Part shown: positions 9,047 to 18,360 of the stretch, piece by piece | How positions within the stretch are numbered: position 1 is the stretch's first letter | Layout of the letters: every line of letters begins with the position of its first letter | NCBI GenBank assembly: GCA_964419605.1 | Contig: CAYQQM010000009.1 | Coordinates: 1 to 64,000 of the forward strand | Origin: JABFXX01 sp964419605 | GTDB lineage: Bacteria > Myxococcota_A > Polyangia > Haliangiales > Haliangiaceae | Direction: 5' to 3' | DNA length: 64,000 nucleotides | Notes under the pieces: generated by a model | What the model saw: the letters and a program-made list of their open reading frames with translations, nothing else | The model's database searches: none | Told to the model about the DNA's origin: nothing | Made by a program: the position numbers and the translations under genes

Positions 9047-9922
9047 ATGGACACATCTTCGAACCATCCACCGCGCGGGTCGAGTCGAAAGCTGCAGCCC
9101 TCTAGGTTGCCGATGGGACTTGCTTCCATCCTGGTTGCCTTGAGCTTCTCTGCGGCTCGAGCGGATATTGGTGTGGTTGTCACGGGTGAGGCAACGCTTC
9201 AGCCTCAGCTCGCGGCCCAACTCGAAGGTTGGCTCAAGCGGCGCGGCCACACCGTCGCTGTGTCACCCTTGGAACCCGACGCCATAAACACGCTGATCGA
9301 CTGCTTTGTGATCGATGACCTCAATTGCGCCCGAGCGGTTGTGGAAAAACGAACGACCTCGCGCGCGATTATTTTTGTCCGCGCCGCAATCGCCCCCGAC
9401 GAATCGAGTGGCTCGCGCAACATCACCATTGTCGGCTATTGGCTACAAAAAGGCCACGAAACCATCGGCGAGCGACGCAACTGTAGGCGCTGCACCGAGG
9501 AACAACTGCGCGTCGCCGCTGACGACCTCATGCATGCACTAGCTTCCGAACCGCCGGTGAGCTCGTACGTGCCAGACCCCGCCAAGCAGGCAGCACAACT
9601 GCAGCAAACCACACCATCGACCAACAGTTCCACGCGGCGATCGAGGCTCATCCCCGGGATCGCGATCGCAGGCGGCGTGGCGCTGGCACTTGCTGGCGGC
9701 GTTCTGATCGCAGTCGACCAGGACCCAGCAGATATCCCTCGGAGCGGAGCTCAGCCGGCCAATTTCCGCGATACGGCGCTTCCCGGGGCGATCTGCATCG
9801 GTGCCGGTGTTGCAGCGATCGCGACGGGGGCATTTCTTTGGTTTCGCGGCGGCGATTCGTCCCGTGCTGTGGCAACGGTCTCGGACCATTCAGCGCTGAT
9901 CGGCTGGGCAGGTCAGTTCTAA
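9047..9922 (+). CDS. Exported protein of unknown function, one internal TM pair
   Basis: I place the start at ATG 9047, just after the kinase stop, because it puts a signal sequence (MGLASILVALSFSAARA) near the N-terminus. An in-frame start at 8939 would overlap the kinase. Residues after the signal form a small mixed domain of about 130 residues with two Cys pairs (CFVIDDLNC; CRRC). A Gln/Thr/Ser linker then leads to two hydrophobic helices. The pattern resembles the PEGA/TPR-less outer proteins that sit beside myxobacterial kinases, but I do not recognise the family. It probably belongs to the kinase transcription unit. Confidence 0.75.
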   Translation: MDTSSNHPPRGSSRKLQPSRLPMGLASILVALSFSAARADIGVVVTGEATLQPQLAAQLEGWLKRRGHTVAVSPLEPDAINTLIDCFVIDDLNCARAVVEKRTTSRAIIFVRAAIAPDESSGSRNITIVGYWLQKGHETIGERRNCRRCTEEQLRVAADDLMHALASEPPVSSYVPDPAKQAAQLQQTTPSTNSSTRRSRLIPGIAIAGGVALALAGGVLIAVDQDPADIPRSGAQPANFRDTALPGAICIGAGVAAIATGAFLWFRGGDSSRAVATVSDHSALIGWAGQF

Positions 9923-9956
9923 CGCAGCGGTCTTAGTATGGGTGCTCGGACGCGGA

Positions 9957-12281
9957 TTAATACTGCAACGACGCGGTCAAATACGCCCGAAATCCTTCAA
10001 ACGGATTGGGCAGATACTCTAACCGCGGCTCGTAGTCGGCAAAGGCGTCCGGCTGATACGAGTGTCCGTACAGGGCGTTGTACACGCTGGCAGTGATCGC
10101 GATTTTAGGCGTTGGGGTGAGTTGCAGGCCGGCGAATAACTCGGCAATTGGCGGCAGCCGATCGAGCACCAAGTCCGTCGCGGCCGAACGCACCGTGCCC
10201 ATCGCTCGACCGTCGGCGTCGAAGCCGAGCCCCCGGTACTCGACCAGCCGATTGGCGTCTTCGGTCGCGGCAGTGACCCGGAGGTTCGTCGTTGCAGACA
10301 ACTTCTTCGGCCACAGGCTCCAGACCGTGGCCAGATTGAACCAATGCTCGGGGATCGTGCGCAGCCGGCCGCGGTCGGCGGTATCGACGCGCAGCCAGGT
10401 GTAGCCGAGCTCGATGCGATGGCCGCCTTGCAAGTACAGCTTGCCGAAAAACTCTCCCGACGCAATGCTGCGCTCGCCGCTGTTGTTGTATCTGCCGGAC
10501 ACCACCTCGATCACGTTGGTAAGCCGGGTCAGGCTCCCGTCGATGCGAAACGACAACTCGCGAATGCTGCGATCGCCTTTAAAGATTCGCGCGTTGATCT
10601 CCGCTTGGCCTGCCCGCGACTGCTCGACCAGCAAATTCGGATCGCCGCCGATCTGAACCGCCTCGCCGTTGGAATTAGTGCCGTTAAATGTAGGTGGACG
10701 GAACCCCTCGGTGTAATTCAGCTTGAGGTGCCAACTGCGGACAAAATTCCACACCACAGCACCGCTAAACGACGGATTGGCCTTGTAGCTGAGTAATCCC
10801 AGCGAACTGGGTGCGACCGAAACGCGCGCGCCTGCATCGAAGATGAGTTTGGAACTGGGTCGGTACTGCGGGTTGACGTACGCGCCGATAATGGTCCGGT
10901 TCACCTCGAATGCGGACGTCAACGGACAGCCGGGAAGCGGGACCAGCATGCCGTTTTCAAACCGGCGGGGGCACAACAGCGAAACCCGCGTAACGTCCTG
11001 CGGGCTAGGAAACGTCGACCCCGTGCCTTCGCCCTGACGCGATTGACCGCTGGTGACGGGTTTCCAATCGTGGAACGCCTCCGCCCCGTACAGAACGCGC
11101 GCCCCCCGGGCAAGCTCGATATCCCCGTCAAACGCACCCCCGGCCCGATAGCTCGAGAAGCTGGTTTTTAGCAGCAGGCCGCCGGGTAGCGTGGACGACG
11201 GAGCAAGAACGGTCAGGGGGTTAAACTCCCGGACAAATTGGATCGCATAGGTGTGGGCGGTCAGGCCGGCTCGATCGCGCAAGAACCGCGTCCGGTATTC
11301 GAGTACGCCGTAGCGATCATAGTGGTCGATGCGGTTGGTCGCCGAGATTCCCGTCGGATCGTTGGGGTCGGGCTGATCGCGAACCGGCTGGCCGGATAAC
11401 CCGGCGGCACGGTACATGCTTCCGAATGGTACCCACCACCGCAGTTGCAGCTTGTCGTAGGACAGCTTTCCGTCGAGCATCACAAAGAACGATCGCTTTG
11501 GATCGCTGCGCGTGAGTGGACCGTAGACGTTCGGCGTAGTCGGGTTTGGCAGCGTGCCGCGCGAGAACACAACCGGCAGATCGATGCCGATGCCTTTGAA
11601 GCTCTCCACGCTGCCGTGAGCAAACAGCTTGAACTTAGTGCCAGCGATGCGGCTAGCTCCCGCCATCGCGTATGCCCGTGCCGCACGCCGATCGCCAACC
11701 CCATCGCCGAGCGAGCCTCCCACTTCTACGCCTTCGATGTCTTCGGCGTCTTTGGTGATCACGTTCATGATGCCAAGCAGCGACACCGATCCCCACAGAA
11801 CGCCGCCAGGACCGGTGATCACCTCGGCGCGCTTGATCAGTTCGAGCGGCTGGGCGCGGTAAAATGCCGGGGGACTCAGAAACGGGCCCGACAGTGCAAC
11901 ACCGTCGTGCAAAAACAGCGCGGCGACCTGCTGACCGCGCACCAGCACGGACTGAATGTTCGAGTGCCAGTAGCCGACTCGGCCCCAGCCCGGAATCGTG
12001 TCGATGATCTGCTGAAAATCGCTGAACTGCCGCTCGCGGATCTCATCGCCGGTCACAACGGTTACGATCGCCGGCGCCTCTTGCACCGTGGTGATTCCCT
12101 TCACCGCCGATCGAACGATGTTGGCCAGCTCGATCGCTTCATCGGCGGCCACCGCCTCGCGCAGCTCAGCGGCCTCGGCAACGATCGCAGGCACCTCGAT
12201 ATCGGCCACCGCCGGGGCTTGCGCCGCTGCGATCCGGGACAGCGCCAGAAGCGGAAGCGGGCAATACAACAGCCGTTTCAT
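9957..12281 (-). CDS. TonB-dependent outer membrane receptor
   Basis: The 774-residue product has a signal peptide ending AAAQA, then a plug domain (about residues 65-170). Plug landmarks are IVTVVTGDEIRERQFSDF, SVLVRGQQ and the typical VITGPGGVLWGSVSLLGIMNVITK segment. A long beta-barrel follows with alternating aromatic strands, including the motif LNYTEGFRPPTFN common to barrels of this family. It ends in an aromatic-terminated strand (LTASLQY), the outer-membrane insertion signal. The ligand cannot be told from sequence; no siderophore or cobalamin genes lie nearby. It appears monocistronic. Confidence 0.92.
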   Translation of the reverse strand: MKRLLYCPLPLLALSRIAAAQAPAVADIEVPAIVAEAAELREAVAADEAIELANIVRSAVKGITTVQEAPAIVTVVTGDEIRERQFSDFQQIIDTIPGWGRVGYWHSNIQSVLVRGQQVAALFLHDGVALSGPFLSPPAFYRAQPLELIKRAEVITGPGGVLWGSVSLLGIMNVITKDAEDIEGVEVGGSLGDGVGDRRAARAYAMAGASRIAGTKFKLFAHGSVESFKGIGIDLPVVFSRGTLPNPTTPNVYGPLTRSDPKRSFFVMLDGKLSYDKLQLRWWVPFGSMYRAAGLSGQPVRDQPDPNDPTGISATNRIDHYDRYGVLEYRTRFLRDRAGLTAHTYAIQFVREFNPLTVLAPSSTLPGGLLLKTSFSSYRAGGAFDGDIELARGARVLYGAEAFHDWKPVTSGQSRQGEGTGSTFPSPQDVTRVSLLCPRRFENGMLVPLPGCPLTSAFEVNRTIIGAYVNPQYRPSSKLIFDAGARVSVAPSSLGLLSYKANPSFSGAVVWNFVRSWHLKLNYTEGFRPPTFNGTNSNGEAVQIGGDPNLLVEQSRAGQAEINARIFKGDRSIRELSFRIDGSLTRLTNVIEVVSGRYNNSGERSIASGEFFGKLYLQGGHRIELGYTWLRVDTADRGRLRTIPEHWFNLATVWSLWPKKLSATTNLRVTAATEDANRLVEYRGLGFDADGRAMGTVRSAATDLVLDRLPPIAELFAGLQLTPTPKIAITASVYNALYGHSYQPDAFADYEPRLEYLPNPFEGFRAYLTASLQY

Positions 12282-12327
12282 AAACGCCTAGACCCAATGC
12301 CGATCAAGTCCGCACAAGCAACTGTTC

Positions 12328-12442
12328 CTTGACGTCGACTTTGACCTTGTCCTTGACCCCACCGTTGACCTTGACGGCAACGTAGACTTCGACTCCACCC
12401 TTGACCTCAGCGTTCGACCTGGATGTCGAGATGCAGTCAAGG
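12328..12442. repeat. Degenerate TTGACC-type hexamer tract
   Basis: The tract is a run of degenerate hexamers (TTGACC, TTGTCC, TTGACG, TCGACT and close variants) for about 115 bp between the OmpA gene and the TonB receptor gene. On the minus strand one frame reads as alternating Val-Lys/Val-Asp (for example VKDKVKVDVKE) up to a stop at 12304-12306, but no start codon is visible. It may be a decayed coding minisatellite or a promoter-proximal repeat of the receptor gene. Confidence 0.5.
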
Positions 12443-12473
12443 TGAGTTTCCTTGGCACAATCGGCACGATCCC

Positions 12474-14408
12474 CTACTGCGCTTTAACGATGTCAACTCG
12501 TTCGTTGGAGGCGTCGGTGGGCGCGGTGGGGTTGAGCGGCCGGGTCGATCCCAATGCGATGGGTTTCAACCGCGCCGCAGGAACGCCTTGCGATGCCAAA
12601 AAGCCGACGATCTCCTGCGCCCGCTTTTGCGCCACCACTCGATCGCGTCGCTTTTGGATCGCGACCACGCGGGGGTTAGCCGACCGCGTGCCGAGCGCCA
12701 CGCTGACCTCAATGCGAACCGCAAACTTCTGCGCCTTGAGCAGCGCGGCCACCTGGCCGAGAACGGTTTTGCTTGCGGCGGTGAGCCGATTGGCGCGATC
12801 GAACGCTATCGATTGCCCCTTGAGGTCGATGCGATCGGGCCGGTCTTCTACGCCACTCGTGCGCGCATCGGGGCAGCCGTCGTCGTCTTCAAAGCCGTTG
12901 ACGGTCTCCGGATCGTTGGGGCACTTGTCGACGTTGTCGGGGTAGCCGTCGCCATCGTTGTCGCGCTCGGGACAGCCATCGTCGTCTTCAAAGCCGTCTT
13001 TATCTTCGGCTTCACTCGGGCACTTGTCGCTGGCGTCGAGAATGCCATCGTTGTCGTTGTCGCGCTCGGCGCAGCCGTCGTCGTCTTGGAAGCCGTCTTT
13101 GTCTTCGGCCTCATTGGGACATTGATCGGCGGCGTCGAGTAGACCATCGCCGTCGTTGTCCGGATCCGGGCAGCCGTCTTCATCCTGCACGCCGTCTTTG
13201 TCTTCCGAGTCATCGGCGCAGGCATCGACCGAGTCGGGAACGCCGTCGCCGTCTTTGTCGTTGCGGCCCAAGACCGAAACGTTATCGGGCTGGGGCGCCC
13301 ACGTAATGCCGGTGGTGACCCGAAAGTCTTCGCTGCGCGCGCCGCCACGGCTGGTTCCCCCCAACAGATTGGCGGTTACATCGCCGGAGATTCGCACCAT
13401 GAAACCCGCCGCGCCCAGCGCGGTAAAATCGCCGTGTTTCGCGCCGGGCCAGTAGTCCGACGATCCCATCGCCGAGCACTTTTCGCCGTTGTCGCGAACG
13501 CAATTGCCCCAGTCGACCGACCGGGGCAGCGGCACAAACGCCTGCGCCTCGGCGGCCATGATCAGGCGTGGAACGATCTCCAGCGCCACGCCGAGCCCGG
13601 CCACCGCTTCGGAACCGATATCGAGAAATGCTTTGGTATCGGCCCGCGTTGCAGCCGGATCGGTCGTATCGTAGCCCTCGAGCACCGCGCGCTGACGCAG
13701 CCGCACCGCGCCGTTTGCCACCACGCGGGTCTGGCTGCGCGCCGACGGCCGGAACTCAAACGCCAACTTGGGTTCGAACACCAGATTGCGATCGCCGAGC
13801 AGCATTTGTTCGTCGCCAAACGGCACCATCACGGAACCGATCGCGGCGACCGCGACATGGGCGTTACTAACCAAGCCGAGCTTGATCCCGGCCCGAACAT
13901 CGAGCGGCCCCGCCAGGCCATCGCCGAGATACGCCGTTTCGTCGTTGGGATTGGCCGACGGATCGATGTTCGACAGCGGCCGCAGCGCGATGAGGCCAGT
14001 CGACTTCATCGTTAACGTGGCCCCCGGACCGTAGCGACCGCGCACGCCGTAGCCAGCGCCCGTCGCGGTGCGATACGCGCCGACGTCGAAACCGATCGCG
14101 AGGCGCGGCAGCACCGTCATGCCAAACGCCATGTCAATCGTGCCGAGATACTTGAGGATCTTGTCGTTAGCGGTGTCGCCCGCCGCCGCGCCGATGCCTG
14201 GAACAGCGACGTTCAGCGGCGAGTTGCCGTACCCCACCATGAACTTGAACGACAAGTCGCGCAGCGGCATAAGCCGCGCCCCTTCGACGGCAAAAATGCC
14301 ATTGCCGTCGTAACTGGGACGGAACATCGCCGCATCCACCCCCGCCGTCGGATCAGCATGCGCCGCCGACGCGAGGAGAATGGTGAGGAAAAAAGCGGTG
14401 CGGGACAC
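12474..14408 (-). CDS. OmpA-family outer membrane protein with thrombospondin type 3 repeats
   Basis: The start chosen is a GTG whose first base is the last base of the upstream gene's stop (TAGTG), which implies translational coupling and gives signal peptide SRTAFFLTILLASAAHA. Another GTG four codons earlier is possible. Residues up to about 430 form a beta-barrel-like region. Five Ca-binding thrombospondin-type-3 units follow (DKDGDGVPDSVD and relatives, DxDxDG spacing with paired Cys). The C-terminal OmpA/MotB domain has the peptidoglycan-contact region ending NERVDI. The protein should span the outer membrane and tether it to peptidoglycan. It ends a block of three envelope genes starting at 16489. 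Confidence 0.93.
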   Translation of the reverse strand: MSRTAFFLTILLASAAHADPTAGVDAAMFRPSYDGNGIFAVEGARLMPLRDLSFKFMVGYGNSPLNVAVPGIGAAAGDTANDKILKYLGTIDMAFGMTVLPRLAIGFDVGAYRTATGAGYGVRGRYGPGATLTMKSTGLIALRPLSNIDPSANPNDETAYLGDGLAGPLDVRAGIKLGLVSNAHVAVAAIGSVMVPFGDEQMLLGDRNLVFEPKLAFEFRPSARSQTRVVANGAVRLRQRAVLEGYDTTDPAATRADTKAFLDIGSEAVAGLGVALEIVPRLIMAAEAQAFVPLPRSVDWGNCVRDNGEKCSAMGSSDYWPGAKHGDFTALGAAGFMVRISGDVTANLLGGTSRGGARSEDFRVTTGITWAPQPDNVSVLGRNDKDGDGVPDSVDACADDSEDKDGVQDEDGCPDPDNDGDGLLDAADQCPNEAEDKDGFQDDDGCAERDNDNDGILDASDKCPSEAEDKDGFEDDDGCPERDNDGDGYPDNVDKCPNDPETVNGFEDDDGCPDARTSGVEDRPDRIDLKGQSIAFDRANRLTAASKTVLGQVAALLKAQKFAVRIEVSVALGTRSANPRVVAIQKRRDRVVAQKRAQEIVGFLASQGVPAARLKPIALGSTRPLNPTAPTDASNERVDIVKAQ

Positions 14409-15529
14409 TATTGCGTGCACGTTGCGGGAGCTTTGGAGAGAGGGCGAAATACTTGGAAGAACAAAGTGTTGGGGAAGGTTAGGGCAGTCCGTTTTATGGG
14501 GGGATCCCATTGGCAGATGTTCATGTCATCGATGCCTCCTAGCCCACTCATCGGCGTACCCAGGATAGGATTAGAGATCACGGTTCCATTGTTGCTCGTC
14601 ATTGTGCCGTTTGTGTCCAGGTTGACGTGGCCGGGACCCGGCACAAAGTACTTCGTATTAGCGGTAACACCGCCCGGCCTAACACTAGGGTCTAACCTCA
14701 CACTCGCCCTATTTGCGAGCCGATCGCCATTGCAGGTCCCCGCCGCGTCGTCACACGCGTGGGTACGGAAGATCGCGGCGTAAATACCCAGGGCTAGCTT
14801 CGGCCCCCCTGCCGCATCCCAATTTGCCGTCGTCGCTTGATCCACAACCCATGCATCGAAGTCCCTGAGTCGGCTAGTAGTCGTCGGCGGTCTGGTTGCG
14901 ACGGCTGTCGGAACGGTATCCCCTCCTGGCCCTACAACCGGATCATCGAAGTTAAGCACCACCGCGACAAGCGAGGTGAGGTCAATGTCTGGGACGCGGT
15001 AGCGACCGCAATCGTCGCGATAGATCTCTCCAGTCGTAGCCGGCACGAACTCCGTCGCGCTTGCGACGCGTATAGGCGAGAGTTTCAAAGCGCAAGGCCC
15101 CTCAGTAGCGCCAGGTTGACACTTGGCGCCGGTCGCCCCAGAGGCCGCGAACGGTGAACTATCCGTGAACTTGTATATTTGACCGCAGAGCGTGAGCTTG
15201 CCACTTGGCGCTGCGGGGCAAGCAAGCGGCGCCGAACACCCTCCACCGCCCGTGCCGATACAGGTTGTCACTCCCTGCGCATCGACATCCGGTTGCGTCG
15301 TCGTTGGGTCGCACTTCGTCGGCGGCAACTTCGGCACGCATTGGTCGCCGCGCAGCTCGGTGGACGGGCCGCATTTCGCGACTCCCACCGTCTCGTCCGC
15401 CGGCTCGCACTGACCGGCGCGATTGATCGTGCCCGGACCGCACTCCGTTTCGGTGCATCCAAAACTGGAAATCCCGATCGCCGCGCCGACACCGACCACA
15501 ACGACACTCGATAAAAGCGTACTTCGCAT
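14408..15529 (-). CDS. Cys-rich secreted lipoprotein
   Basis: The 373-residue product starts with a hydrophobic leader and lipobox SSFGCTET. The first 100 residues are rich in Cys spaced as in small disulphide modules (ECGPGTI, KCGPSTEL, QCVPKL, KCDPTTT). The rest is a beta-rich region with no known motif. It lies 9 bp downstream of the 15539-16489 lipoprotein gene and overlaps the OmpA/TSP3 start by one base, so the three genes are very likely one operon. A shared surface assembly or coat function is inference. Confidence 0.85.
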   Translation of the reverse strand: MRSTLLSSVVVVGVGAAIGISSFGCTETECGPGTINRAGQCEPADETVGVAKCGPSTELRGDQCVPKLPPTKCDPTTTQPDVDAQGVTTCIGTGGGGCSAPLACPAAPSGKLTLCGQIYKFTDSSPFAASGATGAKCQPGATEGPCALKLSPIRVASATEFVPATTGEIYRDDCGRYRVPDIDLTSLVAVVLNFDDPVVGPGGDTVPTAVATRPPTTTSRLRDFDAWVVDQATTANWDAAGGPKLALGIYAAIFRTHACDDAAGTCNGDRLANRASVRLDPSVRPGGVTANTKYFVPGPGHVNLDTNGTMTSNNGTVISNPILGTPMSGLGGIDDMNICQWDPPIKRTALTFPNTLFFQVFRPLSKAPATCTQ

Positions 15530-15538
15530 AAACCACCT

Positions 15539-16489
15539 TTAGAACGTGACGTCGTCCTTACCGAGGTTAGAGAAAATGGCCATCTCCGCCGTTATCCCGG
15601 CCGATATGGGATTCGTCATGTGAACGTGAATCACGCCGCGCGTGGTCATCGGCACTTGCGGCTGGCCGTACAGCACCAATTCGCCGCCGGGCTCGGTTTG
15701 ACTATCCGGCTGGGCGTAGATCGCAAACGCTTTGAAGTTGTCGAGCACAGTGTCGACAAAGATCTGCGCCCCGCCCACCGCGCCCATGTTGATCGGATTT
15801 CGACCGTTGGCCACGCCATACGTCAGGCCGTTGAGCGGCGCTGTGAGGACGCGATCCGTTCCTTCGTAGTAGTTCGGGTCGTCGCGCCACGCCTGTTGGC
15901 ACATCTCGAGTCGGCGCTTGTTCGACTCATCGTCGGTGCAGTTCGGCGGCGGAATGCCGTTCGGATCGGTGCAGTTCGCCGCCACAGGAAGATAGTTCGA
16001 GGGTGACGCCGACGTAACTGCCTTAATTCCGTCCATGCCGGCGAGGGCAGCCACGTTCGACATCCGCTGCGCTGCAGTCGCCGCGTCGATCTTTTGGATC
16101 TCAGTCGCGCCCGGCGGCGGATTGGCCAGATCGGTAATGCCGGTATCTCGCGCAATCGCTTCGCCGAACTTGCTGACGTGCAGCCCGGGATGCGGCACGT
16201 GTTCGCCCACGTCGATGTAACACGGCGATGCGAGATCGATTACACGGTGCAATTCGAATCGGGTAATCTCGTACAGGCGCCCGGCCATGTCGTCCGAATC
16301 GAACGCGTACAGCGTAAAATGATAATTCGACGCGTATTCACCCGGTCTTGGCACGGCCCCAGGCGACGCCAAAATTGGAATCGCCGGTGCAAAATCGAAC
16401 TGAACGTTGGAGCCTTCGAACGTTTTTACGCAGCCCGCACCGACGACAAACGCGAGCGGGACAAACAGCGGAGTCGCGATGGCACGCAC
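15539..16489 (-). CDS. Secreted lipoprotein of unknown function
   Basis: The 316-residue protein has a short leader with lipobox VVGAGCVK. The mature part shows YHFTLYAFD, a central loop with four Cys, and a C-terminal beta stretch. I do not recognise a family. It is the first gene of the envelope operon running down to 12474 and is divergent from the kinase at 16562, with only 72 bp between them, so promoters of a signalling kinase and of this surface operon are packed together. Confidence 0.8.
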   Translation of the reverse strand: MRAIATPLFVPLAFVVGAGCVKTFEGSNVQFDFAPAIPILASPGAVPRPGEYASNYHFTLYAFDSDDMAGRLYEITRFELHRVIDLASPCYIDVGEHVPHPGLHVSKFGEAIARDTGITDLANPPPGATEIQKIDAATAAQRMSNVAALAGMDGIKAVTSASPSNYLPVAANCTDPNGIPPPNCTDDESNKRRLEMCQQAWRDDPNYYEGTDRVLTAPLNGLTYGVANGRNPINMGAVGGAQIFVDTVLDNFKAFAIYAQPDSQTEPGGELVLYGQPQVPMTTRGVIHVHMTNPISAGITAEMAIFSNLGKDDVTF

Positions 16490-16561
16490 GTGGAGTAGGC
16501 GGAATGTAGTTGCATCGCTTGGCGGAGTCCAGCAGATCGTGCAGCCGGATCTCGCCGCGGC

Positions 16562-17779
16562 GTGCTAACGTTTGCGCGCGTGGTTACCGAGCGGCCGTCA
16601 CAAGAAGGCAAGATTTCGCCAGGAGCGCCCAATGATCCTGTGGCGTTCGGCGCGTATTACTTGCTCGGCCTCATCGCGCGCGGCGGCATGGCGGAAGTGT
16701 ATCGGGCGCGGTTGCAAACCGGCGATAATCGGCTGTTTGCGGTCAAAGTGATGCGGCCTCAGTTGGCGCGCGAGCCGCGGTTTGTCGACATGTTCCACCG
16801 CGAAGGCAAGCTGGCGATGATGCTGACCAATCGCTGCATCGTGGAGACCATGGAAATCGGCGAGTGGGAAGGTCGCCACTTTATCGCCATGGAGTACATC
16901 GGCGGACGCGACCTCACGCAGGTGCTGCGGCGCTGTCAGGAAACGCAGCAGCGCATCCCGATTCCACACGCCGTGTACATTGCGGCGCGCATCGCTGAGG
17001 GCTTGCACTTTGCCCATACCCTCGCCGGCCCCGACGCTCGCCCGCTCAACATCGTGAACCGCGACGTATCGCCGTCGAATGTCCGCGTGTCGTACGACGG
17101 CGACGTGAAGCTGCTCGACTTTGGCATCGCCCAGGCGGCGATGAAATTCACGAGCGAAATCGGCATTCTCAAGGGAAAGTTCAGCTACATGTCGCCGGAG
17201 CAAATCCGCGGCATGCCGCTCGACGCGCGCACCGACGTGTTTTCCACCGGCATCATCTTGTACGAGATGCTCACGACCGAAAAGCTATTTCGCGGCGATA
17301 CCGAATTTGCTCTGATGGAAAAAGTCCGCAAAGCCGAGATTCTGCCGCCGAGCGGATTTAATCGCCGCATCCATGCCGACCTCGACGCGATCAGCATGAA
17401 GGCGCTAGCGCGCGACGTGGCCGACCGCTACCAAACCGCGGCGCAGTTGGCGGCCGACCTCGACGCGATGATCGCCACGTATCGCTTTGACCCCAAGGAG
17501 CTGCGGCAGTTCATGCGCCAGCTGTTTCGCAAAGAATACGGCCGCGAGCTCGACGACGCGCGCACCGCCCTGACCGCCCAGCCGCGCAGCGCGTCGAGCT
17601 TTGCCGAAATCACGACGCCGATGGGGTCGCCGCTCGAGGGCAAGATCGAGGATCCACAGCTCGAAGCGGGCGACGGGCGACGAGCCCCCGAAGCGCGCGG
17701 CACCGTCGTGCCGCCTAGCGGCGACAGCAAACTCGGCAAACGCGGGTTTTGGGCCAGCCTGCTCAAGCGAAAGAAGTGA
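16562..17779 (+). CDS. Ser/Thr protein kinase with NRD in place of HRD
   Basis: The kinase domain begins near residue 28 (YYLLGLIARGGMAEVYRA). It has the ATP-binding Lys in FAVKVM, the Glu of helix C in FHREGKLAMM, catalytic loop NRDVSPSN, DFGIAQA, and MSPEQIRG. The usual catalytic-loop His is Asn here, while the Asp base and downstream Asn are present, so activity is likely but structurally altered. No transmembrane helix is present; the tail is hydrophilic and ends in Lys/Arg. The next gene, 8 bp downstream, is a multi-pass membrane protein and probably forms an operon with it. Confidence 0.92.
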   Translation: MLTFARVVTERPSQEGKISPGAPNDPVAFGAYYLLGLIARGGMAEVYRARLQTGDNRLFAVKVMRPQLAREPRFVDMFHREGKLAMMLTNRCIVETMEIGEWEGRHFIAMEYIGGRDLTQVLRRCQETQQRIPIPHAVYIAARIAEGLHFAHTLAGPDARPLNIVNRDVSPSNVRVSYDGDVKLLDFGIAQAAMKFTSEIGILKGKFSYMSPEQIRGMPLDARTDVFSTGIILYEMLTTEKLFRGDTEFALMEKVRKAEILPPSGFNRRIHADLDAISMKALARDVADRYQTAAQLAADLDAMIATYRFDPKELRQFMRQLFRKEYGRELDDARTALTAQPRSASSFAEITTPMGSPLEGKIEDPQLEAGDGRRAPEARGTVVPPSGDSKLGKRGFWASLLKRKK

Positions 17780-17787
17780 GGTCGGTG

Positions 17788-18345
17788 ATGGCCACTAGTG
17801 ATGATAAGCCCACGCGCCCGCACAGCAAGCGCATCGTCGTTGTCGCGGTGGTGATCCTAACGTTCTTTTCCGGATTGGGGCGCTGGCTCGAAACCCGGGA
17901 TGTTGCGTCGCTGTGGGGCCAGTCGGTGTCGGTGTGGGGTCGGTCGCTGGTGATGATCGGGATCTTGGGCCCGGCGGCCCTGGTATCCGCCGTGGCGCCG
18001 CGCGGGGTCGGCCATGGGATCGCATTCGGCGTGGCAGCGTCGGCGCTCGTGGCGGGGGTTGCGGCATTCATGGCGGATCTGCCGGCGGTGTTGGGCGCGA
18101 CGCTGATCATCATCGGCGCAGCGGTGCCGGTGTTAGCGTTCCAGTCGCTGCGCCGGTCGCGCGCCGCATGGTCGACGCTGACCGCGATCCTCGCCGTGCT
18201 CGGCATCGTGACGCTATTCGGCGCGCCGAAGTTGCGCAACGTTGTGGGGATCCAGCTGGCGACGGCGCTGATCGCGCCGGGGCTGCTAGCGATTGCGGTG
18301 ATGGCGCTGTCGGCGGTGCGCGGCGACTATCGCGAGCGGGGGTAG
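17788..18345 (+). CDS. Small multi-pass membrane protein
   Basis: I chose ATG 17788 because a GAGGTCGGTG stretch sits just before it; a start inside the kinase gene is also in frame. The 185-residue product has a short basic cytoplasmic N-terminus and about five to six hydrophobic helices (for example IVVVAVVILTFFSGL and IVTLFGAPKL near the end). No functional motif is visible. It follows the kinase gene closely and may be its membrane partner, which is inference. Confidence 0.75.
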   Translation: MATSDDKPTRPHSKRIVVVAVVILTFFSGLGRWLETRDVASLWGQSVSVWGRSLVMIGILGPAALVSAVAPRGVGHGIAFGVAASALVAGVAAFMADLPAVLGATLIIIGAAVPVLAFQSLRRSRAAWSTLTAILAVLGIVTLFGAPKLRNVVGIQLATALIAPGLLAIAVMALSAVRGDYRERG

Positions 18346-18360
18346 CTGCGAATCGGTCGC

